Positions 18,172-27,752 are shown, counted from the first letter of the stretch. The stretch: DNA of 35,332 bases from an uncultured Erysipelotrichaceae bacterium (GCA_902791625.1 CADAWN010000001.1:1-35332); one strand, 5' to 3'. Program-made: numbers and translations. The notes: generated by a model from the letters alone, not told the origin.

Positions 18172-18200
18172 TTGACTTTTTAAAAAAATTATATTATAAT
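18172..18200 (+). promoter_or_regulatory. Sigma-70/SigA-type promoter for the HNH-dnaE operon
   Basis: TTGACT at 18172-18177, 17-base spacer, TATAAT at 18195-18200, then ATATATAGAAAA. The leader to the next start is about 110 bases. It contains a ribosome-site-like AAAGGAG at 18216-18222 with no ATG behind it. Confidence 0.9.
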
Positions 18201-18314
18201 ATATATAGAAAATGAAAAGGAGTTCATAATAATAGTCCATAATAAAACCGAATTTTATAGATATGAGGTATTAATATGCTACTTTAAAATAGAAACAATA
18301 AAGGAGTGATTATA

Positions 18315-19175
18315 ATGGAAAGAAAAAAATTAAATGAATACTATAAAAATAAATTCGGAAAAGATTTTCCAAGTTCAACTTTATCTAAGTGGGTGAAAGA
18401 AGGTAGAGTTAAAGCAATTAAAAAAGATAATGGCTTATATGATTATGATTTTGAGAGTTTTAAAGAAATAGTAGATAGTCCAAAATACATAACAGCACTT
18501 AAAGCTACAAAATCAAAGCCAGAAGATTATATAGGAAAAGTAAAAGGACAATTATTAATTAAAGGAATTGTTCCTATTAAAGAGAGAAAAGAAAAGGATT
18601 ATAAAGGAACAATCATGTATTGTGATTGCTTAGCTTGTGGAAAACAAAATGTACAAGTGCGTTTTTCTTATTTAACTGATAATGGAAATTATCATCAAGA
18701 GTCTTGTGGATGTTTAAGAAAACAAAGAGCATTTTTAGCAAGCTCTAGAAATGATTTAACTCTTGAACATTTAATACCTTTTTAGGAAGATTTTGAAAAA
18801 TTTTTAATTGTACATAAATTAATTCGATTAAATACAGATAGATATTATACAGATTGTCCAATAGATGAATATGTTTCAGCTTTAACTATTATGTATAATG
18901 ATGAATAGTTTAATGCAGTTTATAATTTTTGGAAAATGCAAGAAAATAATTCAAATACTTTCTATGATTGGGCTAAACCAAGCTTAGATCATATTATTCC
19001 TCGTTCTAAAGGAGGTGGACATAATATTGAAAATTTACAGGTATTGACTGTTTTTGAGAATTTGGCAAAAAGAGATATGACTTGGAAAGAATGGGAAGAT
19101 TTTAAAAAGAATACGAATACACAATCAGATTATTTTATTGAGAATATTTTAAAGAATTGGAGGGAAGGAAGATGA
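18315..19175 (+). CDS. Free-standing HNH homing-type endonuclease, 286 aa, two TAG codons
   Basis: The C-terminal HNH nuclease motif is clear: SLDHIIPRSKGGGHNIENLQ at 223-242 (D225, H226, N240), followed by NLAKRD. The N-terminus has an HTH-like or excisionase-like segment (STLSKWVKEGRVKAIKK). The middle holds a cysteine cluster (C103, C105, C108 and C131, C133), as in the DNA-binding modules of phage HNH homing endonucleases. TAGs at 18783 and 18906 lie between these parts. It lies immediately upstream of dnaE, overlapping its start by four bases. This is a typical site for a free-standing endonuclease that targets sibling phages in the same gene region. No intron surrounds it. Confidence 0.85.
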
Positions 19176-21660
19176 GTTATAGTCGTTTTGACACTCATGC
19201 GCATAGCGAATACTCAAATATCCGCTTACTTTGACTCTATTAATAAGATACCTGATATGATGAAAACAGCATATAGTCTTGGTTATAACGGTATTACATT
19301 AACTGACCACGAATGTCTGTGTGGGCATATCCAATGGTTAGATACAGAAGAAAAACTAAAGAAAAACGGAGATATTCCAGAAGATTTTAAATGTGCTCTT
19401 GGTAATGAAATCTATCTTGTAGAAGATAGAAATAATATAGAACGTTATTGGCACTATATATTAATAGCAAAAAATAGTGATGGACATCGTGCATTAAGAG
19501 AGTTAAGTTCTACTGCTTGGTATAATGGTTTTAGTTCTAGAGGAATGATGCGTGTTCCAACAGAAATGAAAGAACTCGAAGCAATAGTAAAGAAATATCC
19601 AAATAGTTTAATAGCAACTAATGCTTGTATTGGAGGTTTTATTGGAGGAAGAGTTCTTCAACTTATTAAAGCAGAAAGTAGTAATAACGAACAAGAAATA
19701 TATAACTGTAAAAGTGATATAGACAAATTCATTCGTTGGAATATAGATTTATTTGGTGATGATTTTTATATAGAACTTGCCGCGGGTACATCAAAAGATC
19801 AAATTAAATTTAATAAAAGAATAGGTATGATAGCAAAAGCCTATAATAGAAAAATGATAATTGGTTCAGATGCTCATTACTTAACTGAAAAAGAGCGTCC
19901 AGTGCATAAGGCTTATCTTAACTCAAAAGAGGGAGATAGAGAGGTAGACGAGTTCTATTGGGATGCTCACTTTATGACCTGTGACGAATGTATCAAGAAT
20001 TTTGAAGGTATTTTCTCTGTTGAAGAATATAAACAGATGTGTGATAACTCAATGGAGATTTATAATAAGATAGAAAAGTTTAGTCTTTCTCATACCTCAA
20101 TTATTCCAGAGGTTAAGGTTAAAGATTATCCTAAAAATCTATATTTTAAAGAAGATTATCCTATTCTTAAAGGATTAATGGAAAGTGATAATATTCAAGA
20201 AAGATATTGGGTTAATCAATGTGTAGAAGCATTAGAGAAGAAAGAACTTAATAAACCAAAATATTTTGAACGACTTGAAATTGAAGCTGATGTAATTAAA
20301 ACAATAGGTGAAAAGTTAAATGATTGCCTATTTAAATACTTTAATACATTCCAGCATTTTATTAACTTGTTTTGGGACTGCGGCTCTATCGTAGGTCCAG
20401 GGCGTGGTTCATCAGTTTGTTTCTTATCTAATTACTTACTCGGAATTACTCAGCTTGACCCTCTTGTTTGGAAATTGCCTTATTGGAGATTTCTAAATAA
20501 AGAGCGTGTGGAGTTGCCCGATATTGATATAGATCTGTCTCCATCGAAAAGAAAACAAATCTTTGAAGCGATGAGACAGGAATTAGGAGAGCTTAATGTT
20601 GTCCAAGTTTGTACTTTTGGTACTGAAGGAACTCGTTCAGCGATCGCGGCAGCAGGTAGAGGATATCGTTCACCACAATATCCTGATGGACTTGAAGTAG
20701 AAACTACACAGTATCTTAGTGGTCTTGTGCCGCAGGAACGTGGTTTCCTTTGGTCAATCAATGACCTTGTTTACGGTAATCCAGAAAAAGATAGACAACC
20801 TGTTACTGCCTTCATTCAAGAGGTTAATAAGTATCCTGGTTTACTCGATATTATTATGGCGATTGAAGGGCTTGTTAATAAACGTGGACAGCACGCATCA
20901 GGAGTTATTCTTTATAACAATTCTCCTTTTAATACAGGCTCAATTATGAGAAGTCCAAATGGAGATTTAACAACACAGTTCTCCCTCCATCAGGCAGAAG
21001 AAGCAGGAGATGTAAAGTATGACTTTCTTGTTACTGAAATTTGTGATAAGATAACTACTTGTATTGAACTCCTTAAAAAAGATAATTTTTTTGATAAAAA
21101 TAAAACTTTAAGACAAATATACGATGATTATCTTCATCCTTCAAAAATCAATTTAAAAGATGAAAGAATGTGGAAAGCACTTGGAAATGGAGAAGTGCTT
21201 GATGTATTTCAGTTTAGTACAGGTGTTGGACTTGCAACAGCAAAACAAGTAAAACCACAAAATCCTGAAGAGTTAACATCGGCAAATGCATTGATGAGAC
21301 TTATGGGAGAAAAAGGCAAAGAAAGACCACTTGATAGATATTGTAGATTGAAGTCTGATATGAGTCAATGGTATGACGAGGTTAGAGCAAGAGGATTAAC
21401 AGAGGATGAAATTAAAATCCTTGAACCTTATTATCTGCCAAACTATGGAGTTCCTGCTTCACAGGAAGATTTGATGATGGTATGTATGGATGATAATATT
21501 GCTCACTTTACATTAAAAGAAGCTAATGCGGCGAGAAAAACAGTTGCAAAGAAACATATGGAAGAAATCCCTATCCTCCAAGAAAAATTTATATCTCAAT
21601 GCCCTAATAGAAATTTTGGAGAGTACGTATGGGAAACAACAATGGGTCCGTAGATGGGAT
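19172..21660 (+). CDS. dnaE: DNA polymerase III alpha (DnaE-type, PHP domain), exon 1, frameshifted at 19230
   Basis: This is the phage replicative polymerase. The N-terminal PHP domain shows FDTHAHSEYSN at 6-16. The catalytic palm aspartates lie in ELPDIDIDL (D450, D452, D454). GPGRGSSVCF, typical of the family, precedes them. A single extra T in TTT at 19230-19232 breaks the frame after IRLL: the start frame hits TGA at 19232, and the true frame resumes with DSINKIPD. Exon 1 ends GPQMG plus the first base of Tyr830. Its only TAG is Gln827 (21651). Joined with exon 2, and allowing for the extra base, the protein is about 1316 residues. The ribosome site is GGAGGGAAGG; the start overlaps the HNH gene. 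Confidence 0.9.
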
Positions 21661-22801
21661 GAGTAACGCATGTCCCGTCAAATATCTTTTCCTCTTATCA
21701 GAGGGGTTCTAAATTTTTAGAGCTAACGGTGGACATTTCTACTTTAATTTAGAAATAAGTTATCTAGAAATGAATACCGTGGGAATCATTTTAAAGATAA
21801 CAATAAATAGGAGTGGTTATATGTATTATATTTATTGTTATAAAAATAAATTAAATGGACACAAGTATGTGGGTTAGACAAATAATATTGAAAGAAGAAA
21901 AAGAGAACATTTAAGTTCGGCGTTTAATGAAAAGTCAAAAGATTATAATTCACTTTTTCATTCAAAAATTAGGTAGTATGGAATTGAAAATTTTGACTTT
22001 GCAATACTTGAAGAACTAAATACTGAAGACACTATTTTAGTAGATGAAAGAGAACGATATTGGATTGACTTTGAATAGAGTTTTGTTAAGAATAATGGAT
22101 ATAACTTAACAACAGGAGGTCAATATCAATAGTAGAAACAAAAGATGATTACAAAAGAATAGGCTAAATAGATACAACAAGATTTATTAAATAAGGTATC
22201 TTATAAAGAAATTAGCAAAAAATATTCTATAATTAGTAGTTATATATCAATGATTAATTAGGGTAATTACTTTTATGATGAAACTTTAAATTATCCTTTA
22301 CAGAAATTTTATAAAAAAGATGAAGAATATCAAGAATTAGTTTCTCTTTTAAAATATAGTGATTTAACATTAAAACAAATTTCTGAAAAACTTAACATAG
22401 GATATTCAACAGTAAAAAAGATAAATGCGGGTACTTTAAGATACGGTTTATCAGATACTTATCCTATAAGAGATAAGAGTGTTTATGAAATAAGAGCAGA
22501 TATTGTAAAAAATTTATTAATAAACACTAACTTAACAAAAGCAGAAATTATGTTACAAGCTAAAGTTAGTGAAGAAACAGTAAGACGTATTAATATAGGT
22601 GAAACCCACTACGATTCAAATTTAACTTATCCTTTAAGATGAAGCCTGTATCGACTATCGCAGGTCAAGCTGCGAGTAGGGCTATTATTGATACATAGCG
22701 TGATTTTAGGCAACGAAGTCACCGTAAGCCGAAACAGATATTGTCATGTCAGTGTCAGACATGAGTTAAAATATAGTCAGAATAAGAATATTTATTATTC
22801 G
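21661..22801 (+). other. Group I self-splicing intron in the polymerase gene
   Basis: The 5' exon end ATGGGAT pairs with GTCCCGT in the intron (P1, with U-G at the splice site). The first exon-2 bases ATGCGT pair perfectly with ACGCAT beside the guide (P10). The last intron base is G at 22801. Core pairs are ACGGT (21726-21730) with ACCGT (21776-21780), and GACTA (22653-22657) with TAGTC (22774-22778). Splicing yields GPQMGYAFAKPHALAYS, a conserved polymerase stretch. Unspliced, the codon after GGA is TGA. The core is paralogous to the primase intron (identical blocks 22645-22659 and 22682-22698). Confidence 0.92.
21821..22642 (+). CDS. GIY-YIG homing endonuclease in the polymerase intron, 273 aa, eight TAG codons
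   Basis: The N-terminal nuclease domain shows YYIYCY at 2-7 and KYVGQT at 15-20, with DERERYWIDFE further on as the acidic part. Three C-terminal DNA-binding repeats each contain an INxG core and a YPL or YPI ending, as in the primase-intron enzyme; the two endonucleases are clearly related. Gln19 of YVGQT is a TAG (21875), whereas the related enzyme has CAA at the same place. Two TAGs stand side by side after YQ (about residue 105). The start is the ATG at 21821 behind AGGAGTGG. The intron resumes two bases after the TGA. Confidence 0.88.
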
Positions 22802-24264
22802 ATGCGTTTGCAAAACCTCACGCACTTGCTTATTCTTTCGTTGGTATTCAAACTCTTTATCTTGCAACAAATTATCCTGTTATTTATTGGAACTGCGCCT
22901 GCTTAATTATTAATGCAGGTGGCGCAGATTTGTTAGATGCAGATGATGTAGTTGTTAATGATAATTCTTCTGATGAAGTAATTGAAGAAGTTGAAGTAGA
23001 CGAGGAAGAAAAGAAGAAAAAGAAGAAAAATAAGAGCGTTAACTATGGAAAAATTAGTACAGCAATTGGAGAGACTAAAGCAAAAGGTATTGTAGTTCTT
23101 CCTCCAGATATTAATAAGTCCGATTTAATCTTTAAGCCAGATATTAATAGAAATGCAATTATCTATGGTATGAAAGGTATTAATAGAATAGGTACTGAAT
23201 TAGTTATTCAAATCTTCCAGAACCGCCCTTATACTTCGATTGAAGATTTTCTTAGCAAAGTTAAGGTTAATAAACCTCAGATGATTAACTTAATCAAAGC
23301 AGGTGCATTTGATGAGTTATATGATAATGATAGAATTGCAATAATGAATAAATATCTTGATATGATAGCAGAAAAGAAAAAGAGAATTACTCTCCAGAAT
23401 ATGAATATGCTAGCTACAAAAGGTATGATTCCAAAAGAATTTGAATTTGAACAAAGAGTATTCTTCTTTAACAAATATATCAAAAGAAAAGGTAATAGAG
23501 ATGATAAGTACTACTTTATTGATACTATTTCTTATAAGTTCTTTGAAGAGAACTATGACATAGAAAAATTAACAGATATTGTAATAGATGGCGATAATAT
23601 TAATGCAAAGCTTAGCCAAACTATTTGGGATAATATCTATGATAAGGCAATGGATCCAATACGTGGATGGATGAAGAAGAATCAGCAAGAGATACTTGAT
23701 AATCTTAATAATAATCTTGTAGAAGAAGTAAGAGAAAAATACGCACTCGGTACACTTTCTTCTTGGGAAATGGATAGCTTAGGTTTCTATTATCACGAAC
23801 ATGAACTTGCAAATCTTGATAATAAGACTTATGATATTGTAAACTACTTCGATTTGAATGAAGAGCCAGAAGTTGAGAGAACATTCTTGACAAAAGATCA
23901 GAGTCAGATTACTATGTTTAAGATTAGTAGAATTGCAGGAACAGTTATTGACAAAGATAAGAACAAGAGTTCAGTTACATTGTTAACTCCAAATGGAGTT
24001 GTAGTTGTTAAGGTTTGGAAAAACCAGTTCGCCGCCTGGGATAAGCAGATTTCTGAAAGACAGCCAGACGGAAAGAAGAAGATAATTGAGCGCAGTTGGT
24101 TCCAGAGAGGAAACAAACTTATCATAACAGGTATAAGACGCGGTGATAACTTTATTCCTAAAAAATATAAGAATACACCGTATCCTTTATTTGAAAAGAT
24201 TAATGAGATTGAAAACGGTATAATAGTTGATAGTAGTACAGAGAGAGCGGAGGCGAGTGCATGA
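22802..24264 (+). CDS. dnaE: DNA polymerase III alpha, exon 2
   Basis: Exon 2 begins with the last two bases of the Tyr830 codon, then AFAKPHALAYSFVG, and runs to the TGA at 24262-24264. It encodes the rest of the fingers/HhH region (KGINRIGTELVIQIF, typical helix-hairpin-helix). A highly charged linker (DEEEKKKKKKNKS) precedes that region. Near the end is an OB-fold-like segment (VTLLTPNGVVVVKVWK). There is no TAG in 487 codons. The stop overlaps the ATG of the next gene (ATGA at 24261), so the downstream gene is probably coupled to polymerase translation. Confidence 0.88.
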
Positions 24265-25208
24265 GTGTATATGGTTTATACGACTTGGATTTATGGCACT
24301 GCCCTAAACATTATCCTAATCTTGAATTAATGAAGATTTATAATTATCACTATACTAAAGGAGATAAAGTATTAATGGTGCGCCCAGGTGATGATACTGG
24401 GCGCTTCAATAAGGTTATTTATTTCAAAGAAAATTCTGTATTTTTAATTCCTAAAAATGTAAATGTTTATGGAAAAAATAAAGAAATTTATGGATATGGT
24501 TTTACAAAAATGTATTTTCCTCTTGATGAAAAATATCACAATGTGCCGCCGCTATATAATTTGTATGATTTGTTTAATGAAAAATTTAATAGAAGTAATT
24601 ATACTTTAATGAAAAATAATTCTTTTATTCGTTTTGAGAATAAAGATTTTTCAGATTTTAAAAAAGATTGTAAACACATTTTTATAGCCGACCATAATTT
24701 TTGTTACTTACCAGAAGCAGACTTATTTAGAAAAGAATATAAAGATTATAAATTTAATTATCTTCGTAGATTAGAAATAAGAGACAAAGAAACTTTTTAT
24801 AAATTTAGGGGTTTTAATGATAATAGAAAATATTTTATTAACTTTAGATTTGATGAAGATTTCCTTTTAGAAAATTATAATAAATATATAACTTTAAACT
24901 GGTCTGTTAGATATGAAAATGAAACGGAAGAACACCAACTTATGCGACTCGCGGCACTAGTACTTTTTTATAAAAGTCAAAATCAATATCCAGATATAAA
25001 ACAAATAGATTTAAGCAAAGATACTTTTATAAAAGATATATTATTTTGGGGCTATAATTTTAATCAACTTTCTTTTAAAGATTTTTATGAGGGTAATAAA
25101 AAAGTAATTGGGAGATTAAATACTACTTCTTCTGATGTTAGGCTTTTATTAAAAACTAATCCAAAAGAATTTAAAAGTTCAGACATTGACTTTTCCAAAA
25201 TTTTGTGA
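24261..25208 (+). CDS. Hypothetical protein, possibly derived from radical-SAM-associated proteins, 315 aa
   Basis: The N-terminus (GLYDLDLWHCPKHYPNLELM, then YHYTKGDKV) resembles the opening of a group of radical-SAM or B12-binding-like proteins (pattern PNLxLMKxxxYHxxKGDxV). The CxxxCxxC iron-sulfur motif is not present, so enzymatic activity of that kind is unlikely. The remainder is rich in Phe, Tyr, Asn and Lys, without recognised motifs. It starts within the dnaE stop codon. Its last codons contain the promoter for the next operon (25186-25214). No TAG codons. The functional assignment is weak. Confidence 0.6.
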   Translation: MSVYGLYDLDLWHCPKHYPNLELMKIYNYHYTKGDKVLMVRPGDDTGRFNKVIYFKENSVFLIPKNVNVYGKNKEIYGYGFTKMYFPLDEKYHNVPPLYNLYDLFNEKFNRSNYTLMKNNSFIRFENKDFSDFKKDCKHIFIADHNFCYLPEADLFRKEYKDYKFNYLRRLEIRDKETFYKFRGFNDNRKYFINFRFDEDFLLENYNKYITLNWSVRYENETEEHQLMRLAALVLFYKSQNQYPDIKQIDLSKDTFIKDILFWGYNFNQLSFKDFYEGNKKVIGRLNTTSSDVRLLLKTNPKEFKSSDIDFSKIL

Positions 25209-25214
25209 TATTAT
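25186..25214 (+). promoter_or_regulatory. Sigma-70/SigA-type promoter inside the end of the previous gene
   Basis: TTGACT at 25186-25191, 17-base spacer, TATTAT at 25209-25214. The -35 and spacer are coding sequence of the upstream gene. Confidence 0.8.
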
Positions 25215-25237
25215 ATATATAATAAGGAGGGGATGAT

Positions 25238-25441
25238 ATGGATATTTTAAAGTCAAAAAAAGAGAAATTAGAAAATATTAATTTTTAGATAGGAGAAATC
25301 CAAGAAAAAATAAATTCTTTTCCTGTTACAACTTTTGTTCTAAATAAAGAAATTGCAGATTTAATGGCTAAATTTCAGAGTTTAAACCAAGAGAAAAAAA
25401 CTCTTGAAGAAGAAATTAAAAGTATGGAGGACAAAGATTGA
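25238..25441 (+). CDS. Small coiled-coil protein, 67 aa, one TAG codon
   Basis: A 67-residue, strongly helical protein with two heptad-like stretches (KSKKEKLENIN..IGEIQEKIN and FQSLNQEKKTLEEEIKSM), so probably an antiparallel coiled coil or hairpin. The TAG at 25286 lies in the first helix. The ribosome site is AAGGAGGGGATG. The stop overlaps the start of the protease gene by one base (TGATG), implying coupled translation. It may be a partner of that protease, but nothing in the sequence proves this. Confidence 0.65.
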
Positions 25442-26202
25442 TGACCAATATATATTTTACTAATGAAGATGGTAGCTTAAAAACAAAAGAAGAATTTACA
25501 AAAGAAATGTCAGAGCTTTATGATAAATACGCTAATCAAGAAGCAGAAGACGAAGAAGCAAGAGTTCTTTTTTAGTGTACAATTAATCCTGAAACCCAAA
25601 TAGATGCTCAGAAATCATTAAATACTTTTAATTTTTTGACAAGAACTTTTTTTATAAATGATACAATTACACAACATACCGCTAAAGATATTTTTAGTGC
25701 CATTAATTTATTCAATAGAGTAGACTATGCAATACCGCCAGATGAGCGTCGCCCTATAAAACTTATTATAAATAGTTATGGTGGGGATTTATATGCAGGA
25801 TTTACTATAATAAGTGCTATAAGAGCATCATAGACTCCTGTTTATACCTATAATGTAGGAACTGCTTTTAGTTGTGGCTTCTTTATTTTAATTAATGGTC
25901 ATAAAAGATTTGGTAGCGAGTACTCTTCTTATTTGTTCCATTAGGGGTCAAATTTTTGTGGAGGAGATGCTCATAAAGTAATATAGGAAGTAGATCACTA
26001 TAAGTATCTATTAAAACAAATGAAAAAGAATGTTATAGAGGAAACAAAAATTTCTTCTGAATTATTTGAAGAACATCAGAAAGACGATTGGTATTTTGAT
26101 GTAAAAAAAGCTGTAAAACTTGGAGTAATTGATGAAATTATGACCGATATAAACTTAGATAATTTTGCAATCAAGGAGGACAAGAAAGATGGAGCAGAAT
26201 AA
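25441..26202 (+). CDS. clpP: ClpP-like serine protease, 253 aa, four TAG codons
   Basis: The ClpP fold is visible from about residue 70. PIKLIINSYGGDLYAGFTI matches the conserved SPGG region. The catalytic serine is S144 in GTAFSCGFF, histidine H167 in YLFHQGSN, and aspartate D216 in QKDDWYF, followed by AVKLGVIDEI. An acidic N-terminal extension of about 60 residues is unlike cellular ClpP. In phages this family often serves as head maturation protease, but here it lies between a coiled-coil gene and dUTPase in the forward block. A regulatory or host-directed role is therefore equally possible. TAGs are at 25573, 25831, 25942 and 25984; one follows the catalytic His. Confidence 0.82.
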
Positions 26203-26992
26203 TAATATTGAACAAACTATTAATATTGAAAAAACTTTGCCAGCAGATAAATTAGTTGCCGCCTCTAATAAACAATCAGAAAAAGATTTAATTTTAGAAT
26301 TTCTTAATTTAATTCCAGTTAAAAATATTAAAGAAGTTCTTGAAACAGTTTTTAAAGACCCTAGTTATCAAGAATCTGTATTATCAACAATTAGAACATC
26401 AGGCGGAGACAAAGACTTTTTAACCGATAAAGAAGGTTTAAATAAATATATTGAAAAAGTTAAAATAAGTACTCTTCCTCAATCAAAAAAAGATTTTATC
26501 GAATTCTTTTTAACCAATGTTATCATAGTAACATCTGAACTTGTAGAAGTTCCTCGTCAAAGAATTGAAGTTGAAATTAAGAAGCTCTCTGAGGATGCTA
26601 AGCTTCCAGAATATGCTCACTTAACTGATGCAGGTGCAGATATATTTGCATTAGAGAATACTTATATTAAGCCAAAAGAAACTAAACTTGTAAAGACTGG
26701 TATCGCAGTTGCTATACCAGTTGGATATGAAATTCAGATTAGACCTCGTTCTGGACTTAGCTTAAAAACACCTCTTAGAGTTGCTAATGCTCCTGGCACA
26801 ATTGATGCAGACTATAGAGGTGAAGTTTGTGTAATTATGTGGAATAGTGGTAATGAAGCTATTGAAATTGAAGCAGGCGATAAGATTGCTCAAATGGTAA
26901 TTAGTGAAGTACCTATGATTAAGTGGAAGGAAGTCACAGAGCTTAGCTCTACTGAGCGCGGCGCAGGTGGTTTTGGTTCAACAGGGAACTAA
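26189..26992 (+). CDS. dut: dUTPase (trimeric) with N-terminal extension, 267 aa
   Basis: dUTPase cleaves dUTP to dUMP and pyrophosphate, keeping uracil out of phage DNA. All five motifs are present: AHLTDAGADIFAL (I), RPRSGLSL (II), APGTIDADYRGEV (III), GDKIAQMVI (IV) and STERGAGGFGSTG (V). The catalytic aspartate lies in motif III. The usual enzyme has about 140-150 residues. Here a helical extension of about 120 residues precedes it, ending near ELVEVPRQRIEVEIKKL; its role is unknown. The extension may be a fused second function or an oligomerisation arm. The start at 26189 follows AAGGAGG and overlaps the protease stop. Codons contain no TAG, although glutamines occur. Confidence 0.92.
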   Translation: MEQNNNIEQTINIEKTLPADKLVAASNKQSEKDLILEFLNLIPVKNIKEVLETVFKDPSYQESVLSTIRTSGGDKDFLTDKEGLNKYIEKVKISTLPQSKKDFIEFFLTNVIIVTSELVEVPRQRIEVEIKKLSEDAKLPEYAHLTDAGADIFALENTYIKPKETKLVKTGIAVAIPVGYEIQIRPRSGLSLKTPLRVANAPGTIDADYRGEVCVIMWNSGNEAIEIEAGDKIAQMVISEVPMIKWKEVTELSSTERGAGGFGSTGN

Positions 26993-27004
26993 GGATTGGT
27001 GTAA

Positions 27005-27745
27005 ATGGGAAGTAAGATAAAATTAGAAGATGTATAGAAAGTATTTGAAGAATAGGGTTGGAAATTAATTTCAACAAAATATACAAATCTAAAAACAGAA
27101 TTAGAAGCAGAATGTCCAAAAGGTCATAAAATTTTTGTTACTTTTGATAAATTTAGAAAAGGTAATTATAAATGTCCCATATGTGAAAAAATGCCATATG
27201 CTAATACAAAAGCAATTTCAGCAACCAAACCAAAAGGTACTTATAGAATACTTGCTTTTGATTAGGCTACTATAACTTCAGGTTGGAGTTTGTTTGATAA
27301 TGAAGAATTAAAAGGTTTTGGACATTGGACCAGTCAAGGAACAAGAAGTACAGAAAAAATTGCATTAACTAAATATTGGTTTGTTTCTATGATATAGAAA
27401 TATAATCCAGATATAGTTATATTAGAAGATATATAGTTACAAAAATTTTAGATTAATGGTAACGAAGGAGATGCTGTACTTACTTTTAAAAAGTTAGCTC
27501 ATTTACAAGGGGTGTTAAAGAATTACTTATTTGAAAGTGGTTTTTAGTATGAAATTGTTTCACCTTCGACCTGGAGAGCGTATTCTGAAATAAAAGGAAA
27601 AACAAGAGGAGATAAAAAAAGAAATGCCTAGTTAAAAGTTGAAAAACTTTATAATATAAAAACAACACAAGATGAATCAGATGCAATTTTGATTGGAAGA
27701 TGGGCAGCCGAGTGTTATAAAAAAAGTAAAGTAATTACTTTTTAA
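27005..27745 (+). CDS. ruvC: RuvC-like Holliday junction resolvase with zinc-finger N-terminus, 246 aa, eight TAG codons
   Basis: The RNase H-type resolvase core shows LAFDQATITSGW (D86), VILEDIQLQ (E141) and DESDAILIGRWAAE (D223, D226), the four-acidic-residue pattern of RuvC-family nucleases. The first 60 residues carry CPKGH and CPIC (C37, H41, C57, C60), a likely zinc finger for DNA contact. The gene can be read only with TAG as a sense codon; eight TAGs include the residue next to catalytic D86. Start ATG 27005, 12 bases after the dUTPase stop. As the last gene of the forward block it fits resolution of recombination intermediates before packaging. Confidence 0.87.
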
Positions 27746-27752
27746 TAAAAAA

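Noticed and set aside
18232..18309. Open frame of 25 codons behind an AAAGGAG in the leader of the HNH operon
   Set aside because: There is no ATG, GTG or TTG at the right place; it would need ATA as start. It may be only leader RNA.
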